DNA of 41,954 nt, taken from NCBI GenBank assembly GCA_945871425.1, contig CAMBVS010000033.1, positions 1 through 41,954 on the forward strand, read 5' to 3'. Below are positions 25,710 to 33,461 of this stretch, one piece after another. Under the pieces are notes generated by a model. That model did not search any database and was not told the DNA's origin. It saw only the letters and a program-made list of their open reading frames with translations. Within the stretch, counting starts at the first letter, position 1; each line of letters opens with the position of its first letter. The position numbers and the translations under genes were made by a program. The stretch is from Rhizobium sp. Q54. Its GTDB lineage: Bacteria > Pseudomonadota > Alphaproteobacteria > SHVZ01.

Positions 25710-26729
25710 ATGACAAGCCGGCTGCCGTGGTTCGTCGGCCTGATGCTGGCCCTGGCGGTCGGCCTGCTGGCGCCGCTTGCGGCGCAGACGCCGGTCCCGG
25801 CTGCGCCCCCGGCGCCGCCCCGGGCCCCGGCGACGCCGGCCGAGGTCAGGGTCAGCGTCCACATCAACGACATCCAGCAGGTGAACCTCCGCACCCACAG
25901 CTTCTATGCCGACATCTATGTGGGATTCCGCTGGCGCGATCCGGATCTCGCCCCGGCCAATACCTTGACCTGGATGAATCCGTTCCAGCTCTGGGCCCAT
26001 ATCAGCCGGCCGATGACCGACGGGCCGCGCATGCTGCCGGGCGGCGACCGGTTCGAGTGGGTGCGCAACCGCGGCGAGTTCAACGTGACGCTGCCGTTGC
26101 ACAAGTACCCGTTCGACCGCCAGATCCTGGTGGCGGAGTTCGCCGACCGCTCGCTGCCGTCCAGCCGCATGACCTATGTGCTGGACAAGGTCACCATCGC
26201 CGACGACATCAGCCTGCCCGGCTATCGGACGGGAACGCCGCGCCTGACGATTTCCGAAATCCAGGGTCTCGGCGCCGTCGAGGACCTGATGGGCCTCCCC
26301 GACGAGGACTTCACCCGGGTGCGTATCGAGATCCCGATCGAGCGCCCGTGGCTGCCCTATGCGGTGAAGCTGCTGCTGCCGCTGTTCGTGGCGACGGCCT
26401 GCGGCGCGCTGATGTTCATGGTGCCGCCGCAGTTCGTCGAGGCGCGGATCGGGCTCGGCATCACCTCGGTGCTGATCCTGGTGGCGCTCCAGCTGACGCT
26501 GAACTCCGACCTGCCGGAGGTCGACTACCTGATGGCGCTGGATAAGCTCTATCTCGCCAGCTACCTCTTCGACTTCGCTGCCATCGGCGGGGTCGCCTGG
26601 GCGACCAGCCGGTACCTCAACGACCTCTCGGGCCCGGCGATCCGTGCGCTCGACCGCAGGATCCTGGCCGGCCTCGGCGCCGGCTACATGGTGCTGGCCG
26701 TGCTGGCGCTGACGACGAGTTCAGGGTGA
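25710..26729 (+). CDS. Bacterial pentameric ligand-gated ion channel homologue
   Basis: The 339-residue protein has the architecture of the Cys-loop receptor superfamily (as in GLIC and ELIC). A signal peptide (about 1-25) and a Pro/Ala-rich linker precede the extracellular domain (about 45-215), with VRVSVHINDIQQVNLRTHSF, YVGFRWRDPDL and YPFDRQ (133-138). The last is the prokaryotic counterpart of the Cys-loop and, as usual in bacteria, lacks the cysteine pair. Four helices follow: M1 about 216-238, M2 246-265 (EARIGLGITSVLILVALQLT), M3 about 276-298 and M4 about 318-337. The M2-M3 loop NSDLPEVDYLMALDKLY is characteristic. M2 is largely aliphatic, so a cation- or anion-selective pore cannot be judged reliably. 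It is expected in the inner membrane as a pentamer opened by an unknown small ligand. Confidence 0.85.
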   Translation: MTSRLPWFVGLMLALAVGLLAPLAAQTPVPAAPPAPPRAPATPAEVRVSVHINDIQQVNLRTHSFYADIYVGFRWRDPDLAPANTLTWMNPFQLWAHISRPMTDGPRMLPGGDRFEWVRNRGEFNVTLPLHKYPFDRQILVAEFADRSLPSSRMTYVLDKVTIADDISLPGYRTGTPRLTISEIQGLGAVEDLMGLPDEDFTRVRIEIPIERPWLPYAVKLLLPLFVATACGALMFMVPPQFVEARIGLGITSVLILVALQLTLNSDLPEVDYLMALDKLYLASYLFDFAAIGGVAWATSRYLNDLSGPAIRALDRRILAGLGAGYMVLAVLALTTSSG

Positions 26730-26815
26730 TCGGGCACGAGGCGTCTGGTGTCCATCGACGGCGCATGACCATTTCAGATGCCTTAGTCCGAGAGCCGCAA
26801 AAGTAGATGCAGCGC

Positions 26816-27472
26816 TTAGACTGCTTTCTCGTGGTGACGTTCTAGGAATCGAGCCAGTCTTTGAAGAAGGCCGATAAAATCATCGAGTGCCTTTGCGTCC
26901 ACCTCGGAGTCAATCTGTCCATGAACGATTGCATTGCGTAGATGGATCATTGAGCGCAGCTCGTCCGCTTCGCCGGGCGTAAGAATTCCCTCCGATGCCA
27001 TAGCGTCAATCAGCCGTACAGGCGATTGGGAGTAGCTAAGTTTCTCAGGGAGTGTGGCCCGAGCTATCGCCTCTAATGTCGCCCACGCCATGACCAAAGC
27101 GGCCCTCAACTGGCCTGCATTTCTAAGCGTGTTAATATCTCTGATACCAAGATCAATTGCAGAGTTCGGCGCGACCGTCAAAGACGTGGGCGATATAGGG
27201 CGAGGCGTGTAGAACACGCGCAGCTCCCATTCACCGCCCTTCGGAAACAGTTCTTTGATCTTTGAGATTTTCGAGTCGGCCTTGCGGCCTTCATTTATAA
27301 TTTCGATTGCGATCTTTTTTTCCGGCTTCAGCGCAATGGCATCGGGCCTATACGACTCAAGAAATTTGGGTAGGAGGCTTCGGGGGGGGGCCACGTAGAA
27401 TTGGAACCCCTCGGCTTCAAACTGAGGCCGAAGGTACTCGACAAATTCCGTTTCTATCCGCTGCGTCGTCAT
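26816..27472 (-). CDS. Restriction-endonuclease-like/HEPN domain protein
   Basis: This is a 218-residue protein with two apparent domains. Residues about 1-95 look like a PD-(D/E)xK nuclease fold of the archaeal Holliday-junction resolvase type. Asp44 is in SYRPDAIALK and Glu57 in KKIAIEIINEG, but the usual E-x-K lysine is replaced (EII), so activity is doubtful or another lysine (Lys64) serves. Residues about 110-215 are helical with R-x4-H (R179-NAIV-H184), the HEPN ribonuclease or nucleotide-transferase motif. The gene has a run of nine C on its coding strand (27382-27390) at codons 28-31. Its start touches the RusA gene's stop (TAG-ATG, no gap), so the two form an operon. Base composition is far below that of the neighbours, pointing to recent acquisition. 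Role unknown; defence is plausible. Confidence 0.78.
   Translation of the reverse strand: MTTQRIETEFVEYLRPQFEAEGFQFYVAPPRSLLPKFLESYRPDAIALKPEKKIAIEIINEGRKADSKISKIKELFPKGGEWELRVFYTPRPISPTSLTVAPNSAIDLGIRDINTLRNAGQLRAALVMAWATLEAIARATLPEKLSYSQSPVRLIDAMASEGILTPGEADELRSMIHLRNAIVHGQIDSEVDAKALDDFIGLLQRLARFLERHHEKAV
27382..27390 (-). repeat. Nine-base homopolymer C tract inside the HEPN gene
   Basis: Nine consecutive G on the plus strand (C on the coding strand) lie within codons about 28-31 of the 26816-27472 gene, before its predicted catalytic Asp44. In its nine-C state the frame is open. Gain or loss of one base by slippage would truncate the protein, so this could be an on/off switch. It could also simply be a sequencing-sensitive site. 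Confidence 0.7.
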
Positions 27473-27886
27473 CTATGCGAGATCCTCGAAGGGGTCATTA
27501 GATAGGCGAACATACGTTGCCGGCTTGATCGCATTCAAAGCATCGCCTAGCGCAGCACTGGGTGCCTGGAACTCAAACACCCTTCCCGGCTCAAATTTCT
27601 GAACGAGTACTCGCTCCACTTGGCGGTCGTCGATATAGATGTGTTTACAGAGAGCATCCAAAATCGGTTTCACGATATTGTCGATATCCCCCTGCATTTC
27701 CGTGTCAGGGAAATAGTAAATTGTGACGCCTACTTGGTCTTCAAAGGCGAAATGCCCTTCAGGAAGGCTAGCCCGCGATGCCTCTTTAACCCTATCCTTC
27801 CATGCCACGATTGACTCCGGCCGCCTAGCCTGTGCGGAAACGGGGGTGCCATTCACGATAAACTCTAACGGAAAATCCAGTTCCAC
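27473..27886 (-). CDS. RusA-family Holliday junction resolvase
   Basis: The 137-residue protein has the RusA signature intact: GDIDNIVKPILDAL with Asp67, Asp69, Asn70 and Lys73, followed by IYIDDRQV with Asp86 and Asp87. These correspond to the acidic metal-binding residues and lysine of E. coli RusA (Asp70, Asp72, Lys76, Asp91). RusA cuts four-way DNA junctions as a dimer and is usually encoded by phages or prophages. No other phage gene is visible here. Start is GTG 27886, with GGGGA about seven bases ahead. It is immediately followed by, and overlaps no base of, the REase-like/HEPN gene. The low G+C matches its partner, so both arrived together. Confidence 0.88.
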   Translation of the reverse strand: MELDFPLEFIVNGTPVSAQARRPESIVAWKDRVKEASRASLPEGHFAFEDQVGVTIYYFPDTEMQGDIDNIVKPILDALCKHIYIDDRQVERVLVQKFEPGRVFEFQAPSAALGDALNAIKPATYVRLSNDPFEDLA

Positions 27887-28021
27887 CGTTGATCCCCAAG
27901 ATTGCGACTAACGGCAATACCGAACCTCGCCATTTGGGAGCCGTCAATAGCCCCATCAACCTAGTAAGCGCACTTGGCGCAAAGCCAATCAACGCAGCGT
28001 ACTAGAGAATCGGATCGCTCA

Positions 28022-29362
28022 ATGACCCGCGTCTTCAACCGCATGACCACCAAGCTGCCGCCGATCGCCGTGCGCGCCGAGGGGCTGCATATCTGGGACT
28101 CGACCGGAAAGTCCTACATCGACGCCTGCGGCGGGGCGGCGGTCTCGTGCCTGGGCCACAACGATGCCCGCGTGGCCGAGGCGATGGCGGCGCAGATGAA
28201 GAAGCTGGACTACGTCCATCCCGGCTTCTTCTCGGGCGAGCCGGCGGAGCACCTGGCCGACCTGCTGCTGGAGGACGCGCCGAAGGGGCTGGACTACGCC
28301 TATTTCGTCTCGGGCGGCTCCGAGGCGATGGAGGCGGCGCTGAAGATGGCGCGGCAGTACTTCCTCGAGATCGGCCAGCCCGAGCGCTGGCGCTTCATCT
28401 CGCGGCGCCAGAGCTATCACGGCAACACCCTCGGCGCCCTCGCCGTCGGCGGCAATCTGGCGCGGCGCGAGCCCTATGCGCCGATGTTGATGGATGTCTC
28501 GCTGGTCGCGCCCTGCTTCGCCTACCGCTTCAAGCGCGACGACGAAAACGAGGAGCAATACGGCCGCCGCGTCGCCGACGAGCTGGAGGCGGAGATCCTG
28601 CGCCTCGGGCCGGAGACGGTGGCGGGCTTCACCGCCGAGACCGTGGTGGGCGCGACCACCGGCTGCGTCGCCGCCGTGCCGGGCTACTTCAAGCGCATCC
28701 GCGAGATCTGCGACAAGTACGGCGTGCTCTTGATCCTGGACGAGGTGATGAGCGGCATGGGCCGCACCGGCACGCTGCACGCCTGCGAGCAGGAGGGCAT
28801 CGCCCCCGACCTGATGACCATCGCCAAGGGGCTCGGCGGCGGCTTCCAGGCGATCGGCGCGGTGCTGGTGGCGGGCAAGGTGCATGACCCGATCACCAAG
28901 GGCACCGGCCTGTTCATGCACGGTCATACCTACATGGCGCATCCGGTCGCCTGCGCCGCCGGCCTCGCGGTGGTGAAGATCATCAAGGAGGAGAAGCTGG
29001 TCGAGCGCGTCCGCGTCCAGGGCGCCAAGCTGCGCCAGCGCATGGACGCCCGCTTCGGCAACCATGCCCATGTCGGCGACGTCCGCGGCCGCGGGTTGTT
29101 CCAGGCGATCGAGCTGGTCGAGGACCGCTCGACCAAGGAGGCCTTCGATCCGAAGCTCGCGCTCCACGAGCGCATCAAGACCGAATGCATGGCCCGCGGC
29201 CTGCTCGCCTACCCGATGCCTGGCACCATCGACGGCCGCAAGGGCAATCACATGATCCTGGCCCCGCCCTACATCGTCGGCGACGCCGACATCGACACCA
29301 TCGTCGACAAGCTCGGCGACTCGGTGGACGCGGCGATCGCGGGGCTGCCGGCAAGACAATAG
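28022..29362 (+). CDS. Class III PLP-dependent aminotransferase
   Basis: This 446-residue aminotransferase of the omega-amino-acid/ornithine/beta-alanine type transfers an amino group to a keto acid with pyridoxal phosphate. Landmarks are IWDSTGKSYIDACGGAAVSCLGH, YFVSGGSEAMEAALKMARQY, the cofactor region LILDEVMSGMGRTG and the Schiff-base lysine in TIAKGLGGGFQAIGAVLV. ATG 28022 is chosen because the family begins MTRVF and the sequence upstream (to TTG 27974) belongs to the low-G+C island. The island ends within about 50 bases of this start, so the native promoter may have been replaced. A reaction with taurine-, pyruvate- or GABA-type substrates cannot be separated by sequence alone. Confidence 0.92.
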   Translation: MTRVFNRMTTKLPPIAVRAEGLHIWDSTGKSYIDACGGAAVSCLGHNDARVAEAMAAQMKKLDYVHPGFFSGEPAEHLADLLLEDAPKGLDYAYFVSGGSEAMEAALKMARQYFLEIGQPERWRFISRRQSYHGNTLGALAVGGNLARREPYAPMLMDVSLVAPCFAYRFKRDDENEEQYGRRVADELEAEILRLGPETVAGFTAETVVGATTGCVAAVPGYFKRIREICDKYGVLLILDEVMSGMGRTGTLHACEQEGIAPDLMTIAKGLGGGFQAIGAVLVAGKVHDPITKGTGLFMHGHTYMAHPVACAAGLAVVKIIKEEKLVERVRVQGAKLRQRMDARFGNHAHVGDVRGRGLFQAIELVEDRSTKEAFDPKLALHERIKTECMARGLLAYPMPGTIDGRKGNHMILAPPYIVGDADIDTIVDKLGDSVDAAIAGLPARQ

Positions 29363-29368
29363 ACGGAA

Positions 29369-29510
29369 CCCTCCCCCGACTTGTCGGGGGAGGGAAGGGT
29401 GGGGGCCGAGCGCAGCGAGGTCTTCGGGAGCGGACACGCGGCAAGGCTGCTCCTCGCTTCGCTCGGCCCCCACCCCAGCCCTCCCCCACGTTTCGCATGG
29501 GGGAGGGGGA
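29369..29510. repeat. 142-bp composite palindromic intergenic repeat
   Basis: Two G/C-rich hairpins (CCCTCCCCCGAC/GTCGGGGGAGGG around TT at 29369-29394, and CCCTCCCCCAC/TGGGGGAGGG at 29479-29507) flank a larger inverted repeat. GGGTGGGGGCCGAGCG (from 29397) pairs with the complement of CGCTCGGCCCCCACCC (ending 29475). The whole could fold into a cruciform. It lies between the aminotransferase and M81 genes. Palindromic units built from CCCTCCCCC are common in alphaproteobacterial intergenic space, and may act as a terminator or as a REP/MITE-type element. Confidence 0.75.
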
Positions 29511-29573
29511 TGAGGCTTGCTTCGCGCGATCCCGCTATAGTCCCAGCACCTCTCCCGTCACGGACTCAGACCC

Positions 29574-31118
29574 ATGCCCCTTCCCAAGAACCCGCGCGTC
29601 GCGCTGCTCGGTTACATGCTCGAAAGCAACGGCTTCGCACCGGTCGCGACCGAGAAGGATTTTCGCCGCACCTGGGTCGACGGCGACGGCATCCTGAAGG
29701 ACGCCGCCGCCAAGGCGCCGCGCGAGCCCGGCGGCTTCGTCGGGTTCATCTCGGGCATGAACGCCAGCGGCGCTTGGGAACCCGTGCCGCTGCTCTACAC
29801 CTCCGCCGGTGCCTCGGGGCCGATGGAACAGGCCTTCCTGGACAAGTTCCTGAAGATCGTCGAGGAGCGGATCAAGGCTGCCATGCCCTTCGACGGCATC
29901 TACATCCAGGATCACGGAGCCGCCGGTGCCACCGCCGACACCGACCCGGACGGCACGCTGTTCGCGCTGGTGCGCAGGGTGGTGGGGCCGGACATCCCGA
30001 TCGTCGCCACCCTCGACCTGCACGCCAACGTCTCCGAGGCGATGGTGCGCAACACCGACGTGCTGATCGCCTATCTCACCAACCCGCATATCGACATGGT
30101 CGAGCGCGGCCGCGAGGCGGCGTTCGCCATGCGCGAGCTGCTGTCGGGCGTGAAGACCGCCAAGGCCTTCATCCCGGTCCCGCTGCTGCCGCCGCAGGTG
30201 GCGCTGCTCTCCGACCGCGGCCCTTATGGCGAGGCGATCGACAAGGGGCAGAAGGCGGTGAAGGGCTCGATCCTGAATGTCTCGGTGCTGGGCAACTGCA
30301 GCTTCTCGGATTCGCCGAAGACCGGCATGAGCGTGATCGTGACGGCGCGTGAGAACCAGAAGGCCGCTGACGACCTGGCGAAGGATCTCGCCCAGTATCT
30401 CTGGGACCAGCGTCATCGCCTCGCGCCCAAGGTCATGTCGGTCGAGGATGCAGCGGCCCGCCTCAAGGCCGCCTGCGAGGACCCGCAGAAGAAGCCGCTT
30501 CTGTTTGCCGACTGTGCCGACAATCCCGGCGGCGGCGGGCGCGGCAACACCATCCATGTGCTGAAGGCCTTCCTCGCCGCCGGCATCGACCGCACCGTCT
30601 TCGCCATCCACAACGACCCGTTGCTGGCCGCCGAGGCGCACCGGCTCGGTGTCGGCGCGAAGTTCCAGGCCCAGCTCAACCGCGACGAGGACAACCCGCT
30701 CTCCGGCCGGCTGACGGCGCCGGCCGAGGTCATGGCGCTCAGCGATGGCGAAATCATCGGCCGGCGCGGCACCATCGGCGGGCGCAAGGCCAGCCTAGGC
30801 CCCTCGGTCCGGCTCCGCCTCGACGGCAGAATCGACGTGGTCTTCATCTCCATCCGCCAGCAGTGCTTCGACACCGAGATGATCGAGCATCTGGGGTTGA
30901 AGGTGCGGGACATGCGAGGCGTGGTGGTGAAATCGCGCGGTCATTTCCGTGCCGGCTTCAACGACATCTTCTCGGACGACCAGATCATGGAGGTCGACGC
31001 GCCCGGCCTCACCACCCCGGTCCTGCAGCGGCTGCCCTGGACCAATCTCCGCCGGCCGATCTGGCCGCTCGATGCGGACATGTCCTGGCAAGTGCCGTCG
31101 GAGGTCGGCGTGCGGTAG
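29574..31118 (+). CDS. M81-family metallopeptidase (MlrC-like)
   Basis: The 514-residue protein is of the M81 (MlrC) family. Landmarks are LGYMLESNGFAP with the conserved glutamate, YIQDHGAAGATADTDPDGTL with Asp-His, and VATLDLHANVSEAMVRNTDV with Asp-x-His. These are the expected zinc ligands of the N-terminal DUF1485 catalytic domain. The C-terminal part is the MlrC-C domain (GGRKASLGPSVRLRLDGRID...). MlrC is best known for cleaving linearised microcystin, but most relatives act on unknown peptides or amides, probably as scavengers. The start follows the palindromic repeat; no good ribosome site is seen, so translation may be weak. Confidence 0.9.
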   Translation: MPLPKNPRVALLGYMLESNGFAPVATEKDFRRTWVDGDGILKDAAAKAPREPGGFVGFISGMNASGAWEPVPLLYTSAGASGPMEQAFLDKFLKIVEERIKAAMPFDGIYIQDHGAAGATADTDPDGTLFALVRRVVGPDIPIVATLDLHANVSEAMVRNTDVLIAYLTNPHIDMVERGREAAFAMRELLSGVKTAKAFIPVPLLPPQVALLSDRGPYGEAIDKGQKAVKGSILNVSVLGNCSFSDSPKTGMSVIVTARENQKAADDLAKDLAQYLWDQRHRLAPKVMSVEDAAARLKAACEDPQKKPLLFADCADNPGGGGRGNTIHVLKAFLAAGIDRTVFAIHNDPLLAAEAHRLGVGAKFQAQLNRDEDNPLSGRLTAPAEVMALSDGEIIGRRGTIGGRKASLGPSVRLRLDGRIDVVFISIRQQCFDTEMIEHLGLKVRDMRGVVVKSRGHFRAGFNDIFSDDQIMEVDAPGLTTPVLQRLPWTNLRRPIWPLDADMSWQVPSEVGVR

Positions 31119-31183
31119 CGGGCGCCGACGAAGGAGGTTCGGACGAGCGTGGCGAGGGGCGGATTGGAACGAAGTCTGGAAGG

Positions 31184-32044
31184 TCAGCCCGGTTGCACGA
31201 AGACCTTTCCGGCTGTCTTGGCGAGATCCGCCGGGGCCGTCGGCCGCTTCAGGAACACCTTGTCGTCGTCGGCGGCGGCGAACTTCAGGCCCGCCTGCTT
31301 GATCGCGCCGTCGGGCACCTTCTTCAGCGGCGTGTAGCGGGGGTGGTGGTGCTCCCGGTAGGGGTCGTTCCGGGCGGCGTTGTAGCAGCAGATCATGGTC
31401 CAGCGCCGGCTGGCAGAGCGGTTCTGGTCGGAGCGGTGCAGCGTGTTGCAGTGGAAGAAGAGGGCGTCGCCCGGATCCATCTCGCAGTAGACGGTCTCCA
31501 GCCGCTTCTTCGCCTCCTCGACCCGCCTCAGGTCGGCGCCGACCTGCTGTCCTTCCAGGAGGGCATGATCGAGTCGGCCCATCAGATGCGACGACTTCAG
31601 CACCTGCAGGCAGCCATTCGACCTGTCGCTGCGGTCGAGCGCGATCATCGTCGATGCCATCAGCGGAAACAGGCAGCCGTTGTTGTACCAGTAGCCGTAG
31701 TCCTGGTGCCATTCCCAGGCGCCGCCTTCGAACGGCTCCTTCGCCGTCAGCTTCGAGTGGTAGTGGTAGACCTCGCCGCCCAGCAGGTCCTCCATGGTGT
31801 CGACCATCCGCTCGCTGCGCGCAGCCAGCCCGTAGACGCTGTCGCCCGGATGGTTCCAGGTCACCATCCGGGTCACCGCACCCTCGGCGTCGCCGCGGTT
31901 GTAGGAGTTGGCCCGGACGGTCGGATCGGTCTCCATCGCGCCGCGGAGCAGCGCCGTCTCCTCGGCATCGAAGAAGCCGCGGACGATGGCATAGCCGTCG
32001 CGGTCGAAGGCCCGACGCTGCTCGAGGCTGAGGATGCTGGGCAT
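31184..32044 (-). CDS. Phytanoyl-CoA dioxygenase (PhyH) family protein
   Basis: The 286-residue protein is a 2-oxoglutarate/Fe(II) dioxygenase of the PhyH type. The facial triad is H-x-D in WEWHQDYGYWY (His113, Asp115) and the distal histidine in CNTLHRSD (about His203). The Arg for 2-oxoglutarate binding lies shortly after. Family members hydroxylate fatty acyl-CoA, ectoine or other small molecules. Start ATG 32044 is chosen because its N-terminus (MPSILSLEQRRAFDRDGYAIVRGFF) is typical; open sequence upstream belongs to the VOC gene in another frame. It is the third gene of a minus-strand group with a GST and a VOC protein. Confidence 0.88.
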   Translation of the reverse strand: MPSILSLEQRRAFDRDGYAIVRGFFDAEETALLRGAMETDPTVRANSYNRGDAEGAVTRMVTWNHPGDSVYGLAARSERMVDTMEDLLGGEVYHYHSKLTAKEPFEGGAWEWHQDYGYWYNNGCLFPLMASTMIALDRSDRSNGCLQVLKSSHLMGRLDHALLEGQQVGADLRRVEEAKKRLETVYCEMDPGDALFFHCNTLHRSDQNRSASRRWTMICCYNAARNDPYREHHHPRYTPLKKVPDGAIKQAGLKFAAADDDKVFLKRPTAPADLAKTAGKVFVQPG

Positions 32045-32051
32045 GTCGGCG

Positions 32052-32564
32052 TCAACCCGCGCGGGCGAGAGCGGGCGCCGCGTTCCCTGCCTTCCGCCGC
32101 TGCCAGCCGTCCAGCATCCGCCGAGCGCCGTTGGCCGCGGGATCCATCGCCGCGTCATGACCGGGGCGCTTGGCGGTGAGCTCGATGACGTAGCCGTTGG
32201 GATCGCGGAAGTAGATCGAGTCGATGAAGCCGTGATCGGCGATGCCGCGCGTCTCCATGCCGGCGGCCTTGCCCTTGGCGAACATCGCCAGCAAGTCGTC
32301 ATGCGTGACCTCGAGCGCGATGTGCAGGTCGAAGTCGTGCTGATCCTTGAACTCGAACGGCCGATCCGGCGCCTCGAAGAAGGCGAGGCACGAGCCGTCG
32401 TCGAGACGATAGAAGGTGTGCAGGGTCTCGGTCTTCCGGCCGCTTTTGGTCTCGCCGATCTCGATGGTGTGGACCAGCTCGAGGCCGAGGAAATCCTCGT
32501 AGAACCGTCGCGTCTCCTCGGAGTCGCGGCAGCGGTAGGCGTTGTGGTGAAGGCCTTTGATCAT
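32052..32564 (-). CDS. VOC/glyoxalase-fold protein
   Basis: The 170-residue protein begins MIKGLHHNAYRCRDSEETRRFYEDFLGLELVHT, the first beta-alpha-beta-beta-beta unit of a vicinal oxygen chelate fold with a metal-ligand histidine (His6/His7). It continues to DLHIALEV (His) and FIDSIYFRDPNGYVIELTAKR (Glu), the other expected ligands. Members include extradiol dioxygenases, glyoxalases and isomerases. The substrate is not recognisable. Start 32564 has GGAGG ahead; a longer open frame runs back into the GST gene. It lies between the GST and PhyH genes with short gaps, so the three are likely co-transcribed. Confidence 0.9.
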   Translation of the reverse strand: MIKGLHHNAYRCRDSEETRRFYEDFLGLELVHTIEIGETKSGRKTETLHTFYRLDDGSCLAFFEAPDRPFEFKDQHDFDLHIALEVTHDDLLAMFAKGKAAGMETRGIADHGFIDSIYFRDPNGYVIELTAKRPGHDAAMDPAANGARRMLDGWQRRKAGNAAPALARAG

Positions 32565-32575
32565 GGAATCCTCCG

Positions 32576-33262
32576 TCACGCCGGCTTCGACTTCACGTGC
32601 TGGATGTATCCCCTGACGTCGGCCGCGGGCTCGGAATAGGCCTTGCCGAGTGTGCTTTCCATCGCCGCCTGCCAGGTCTTGGTCCAGGCCGGCAGGGGGT
32701 AGGCGATTGCCCCTAGGAATTCGAGCGTCGAGGCCAGCCGGATGTCGGCGATCGACGGATGGGCACCGCCGATGAACTCGTCCTTGCCGATGAAGAAGCT
32801 GCGAAAGACGTCCAGCGGCTCCGCGATCGCGTCGATCGCCGCCTGCTGTGCGCGCCTCTTCTCGGCGTCGCTGGCATCGCTGGCGCCGACCTCGCCCGGG
32901 TAGGCGGGGAATCCCAGCACCGGGTAGGTCGCGCGCGAGACCAGGGGATAGAGAGTGCCGGTCTGGTAGAGGAGCGCGCTGTCGACCATGGCGCGGCGTC
33001 CCGGATCGGCCGGGTAGAACCGGTCGAGGCCGTGCTTGTTGCAGAGGTACTGCATGATGGCGCCGCTTTCCCATAGGGCGCCTCGCGGCAGGCTCTCATC
33101 CTCGAGCATCGGCGTCATGTGAGCCGGACATTTCGCCAGGTACTCCGGCGAGCGGGTATGGCCCCAGGCATCGATCTCGGTGACCTCGAGTCCCGCTCCA
33201 CGGACGAAGACCCTGACCGCCATGCTGTTGACGCTGGGCTTGAGGATGTGGAGCTTGCGCAT
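32576..33262 (-). CDS. Glutathione S-transferase family protein
   Basis: The 228-residue protein has a thioredoxin-like N-terminal domain (MRKLHILKPSVNSMAVRVFV, then HMTPMLEDESLPRGALWESGAIMQYL with the E-S pair that binds the gamma-glutamyl of glutathione). A helical C-terminal domain follows (IGKDEFIGGAHPSIADIRLASTLEFL with the N-capping Asp). GSTs conjugate or remove glutathione from electrophiles. Start ATG 33262 has GGGAGG ahead; an ATG 12 bases further upstream is also possible. As the first gene of the minus-strand group with VOC and PhyH proteins, it points to breakdown or detoxification of a small organic compound. Confidence 0.9.
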   Translation of the reverse strand: MRKLHILKPSVNSMAVRVFVRGAGLEVTEIDAWGHTRSPEYLAKCPAHMTPMLEDESLPRGALWESGAIMQYLCNKHGLDRFYPADPGRRAMVDSALLYQTGTLYPLVSRATYPVLGFPAYPGEVGASDASDAEKRRAQQAAIDAIAEPLDVFRSFFIGKDEFIGGAHPSIADIRLASTLEFLGAIAYPLPAWTKTWQAAMESTLGKAYSEPAADVRGYIQHVKSKPA

Positions 33263-33461
33263 GGGACCTCCCATTTCTTCTGTTGTCGAAGACGCGGTGC
33301 GCGACCTGTCGACGATGGCCGGAAAACGGTAGATCGGATCATCGCAGGCCACAAGGGACGACGACGTCGCGGCGGTCATGTCGCCCCGGACGGCCCGGGA
33401 CGCGGCCTCGTTGCGTCGCCGGCCTCCCCGCAGCCATAATCCCCGGGCAGGGGGAGGGGCC

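Noticed and set aside
26750..28021. Flanking direct repeats or an integrase for the low-G+C island
   Set aside because: I compared both edges and saw only partial similarity around GCAGCG; no integrase or tRNA is present in the window, so no attachment site can be claimed.
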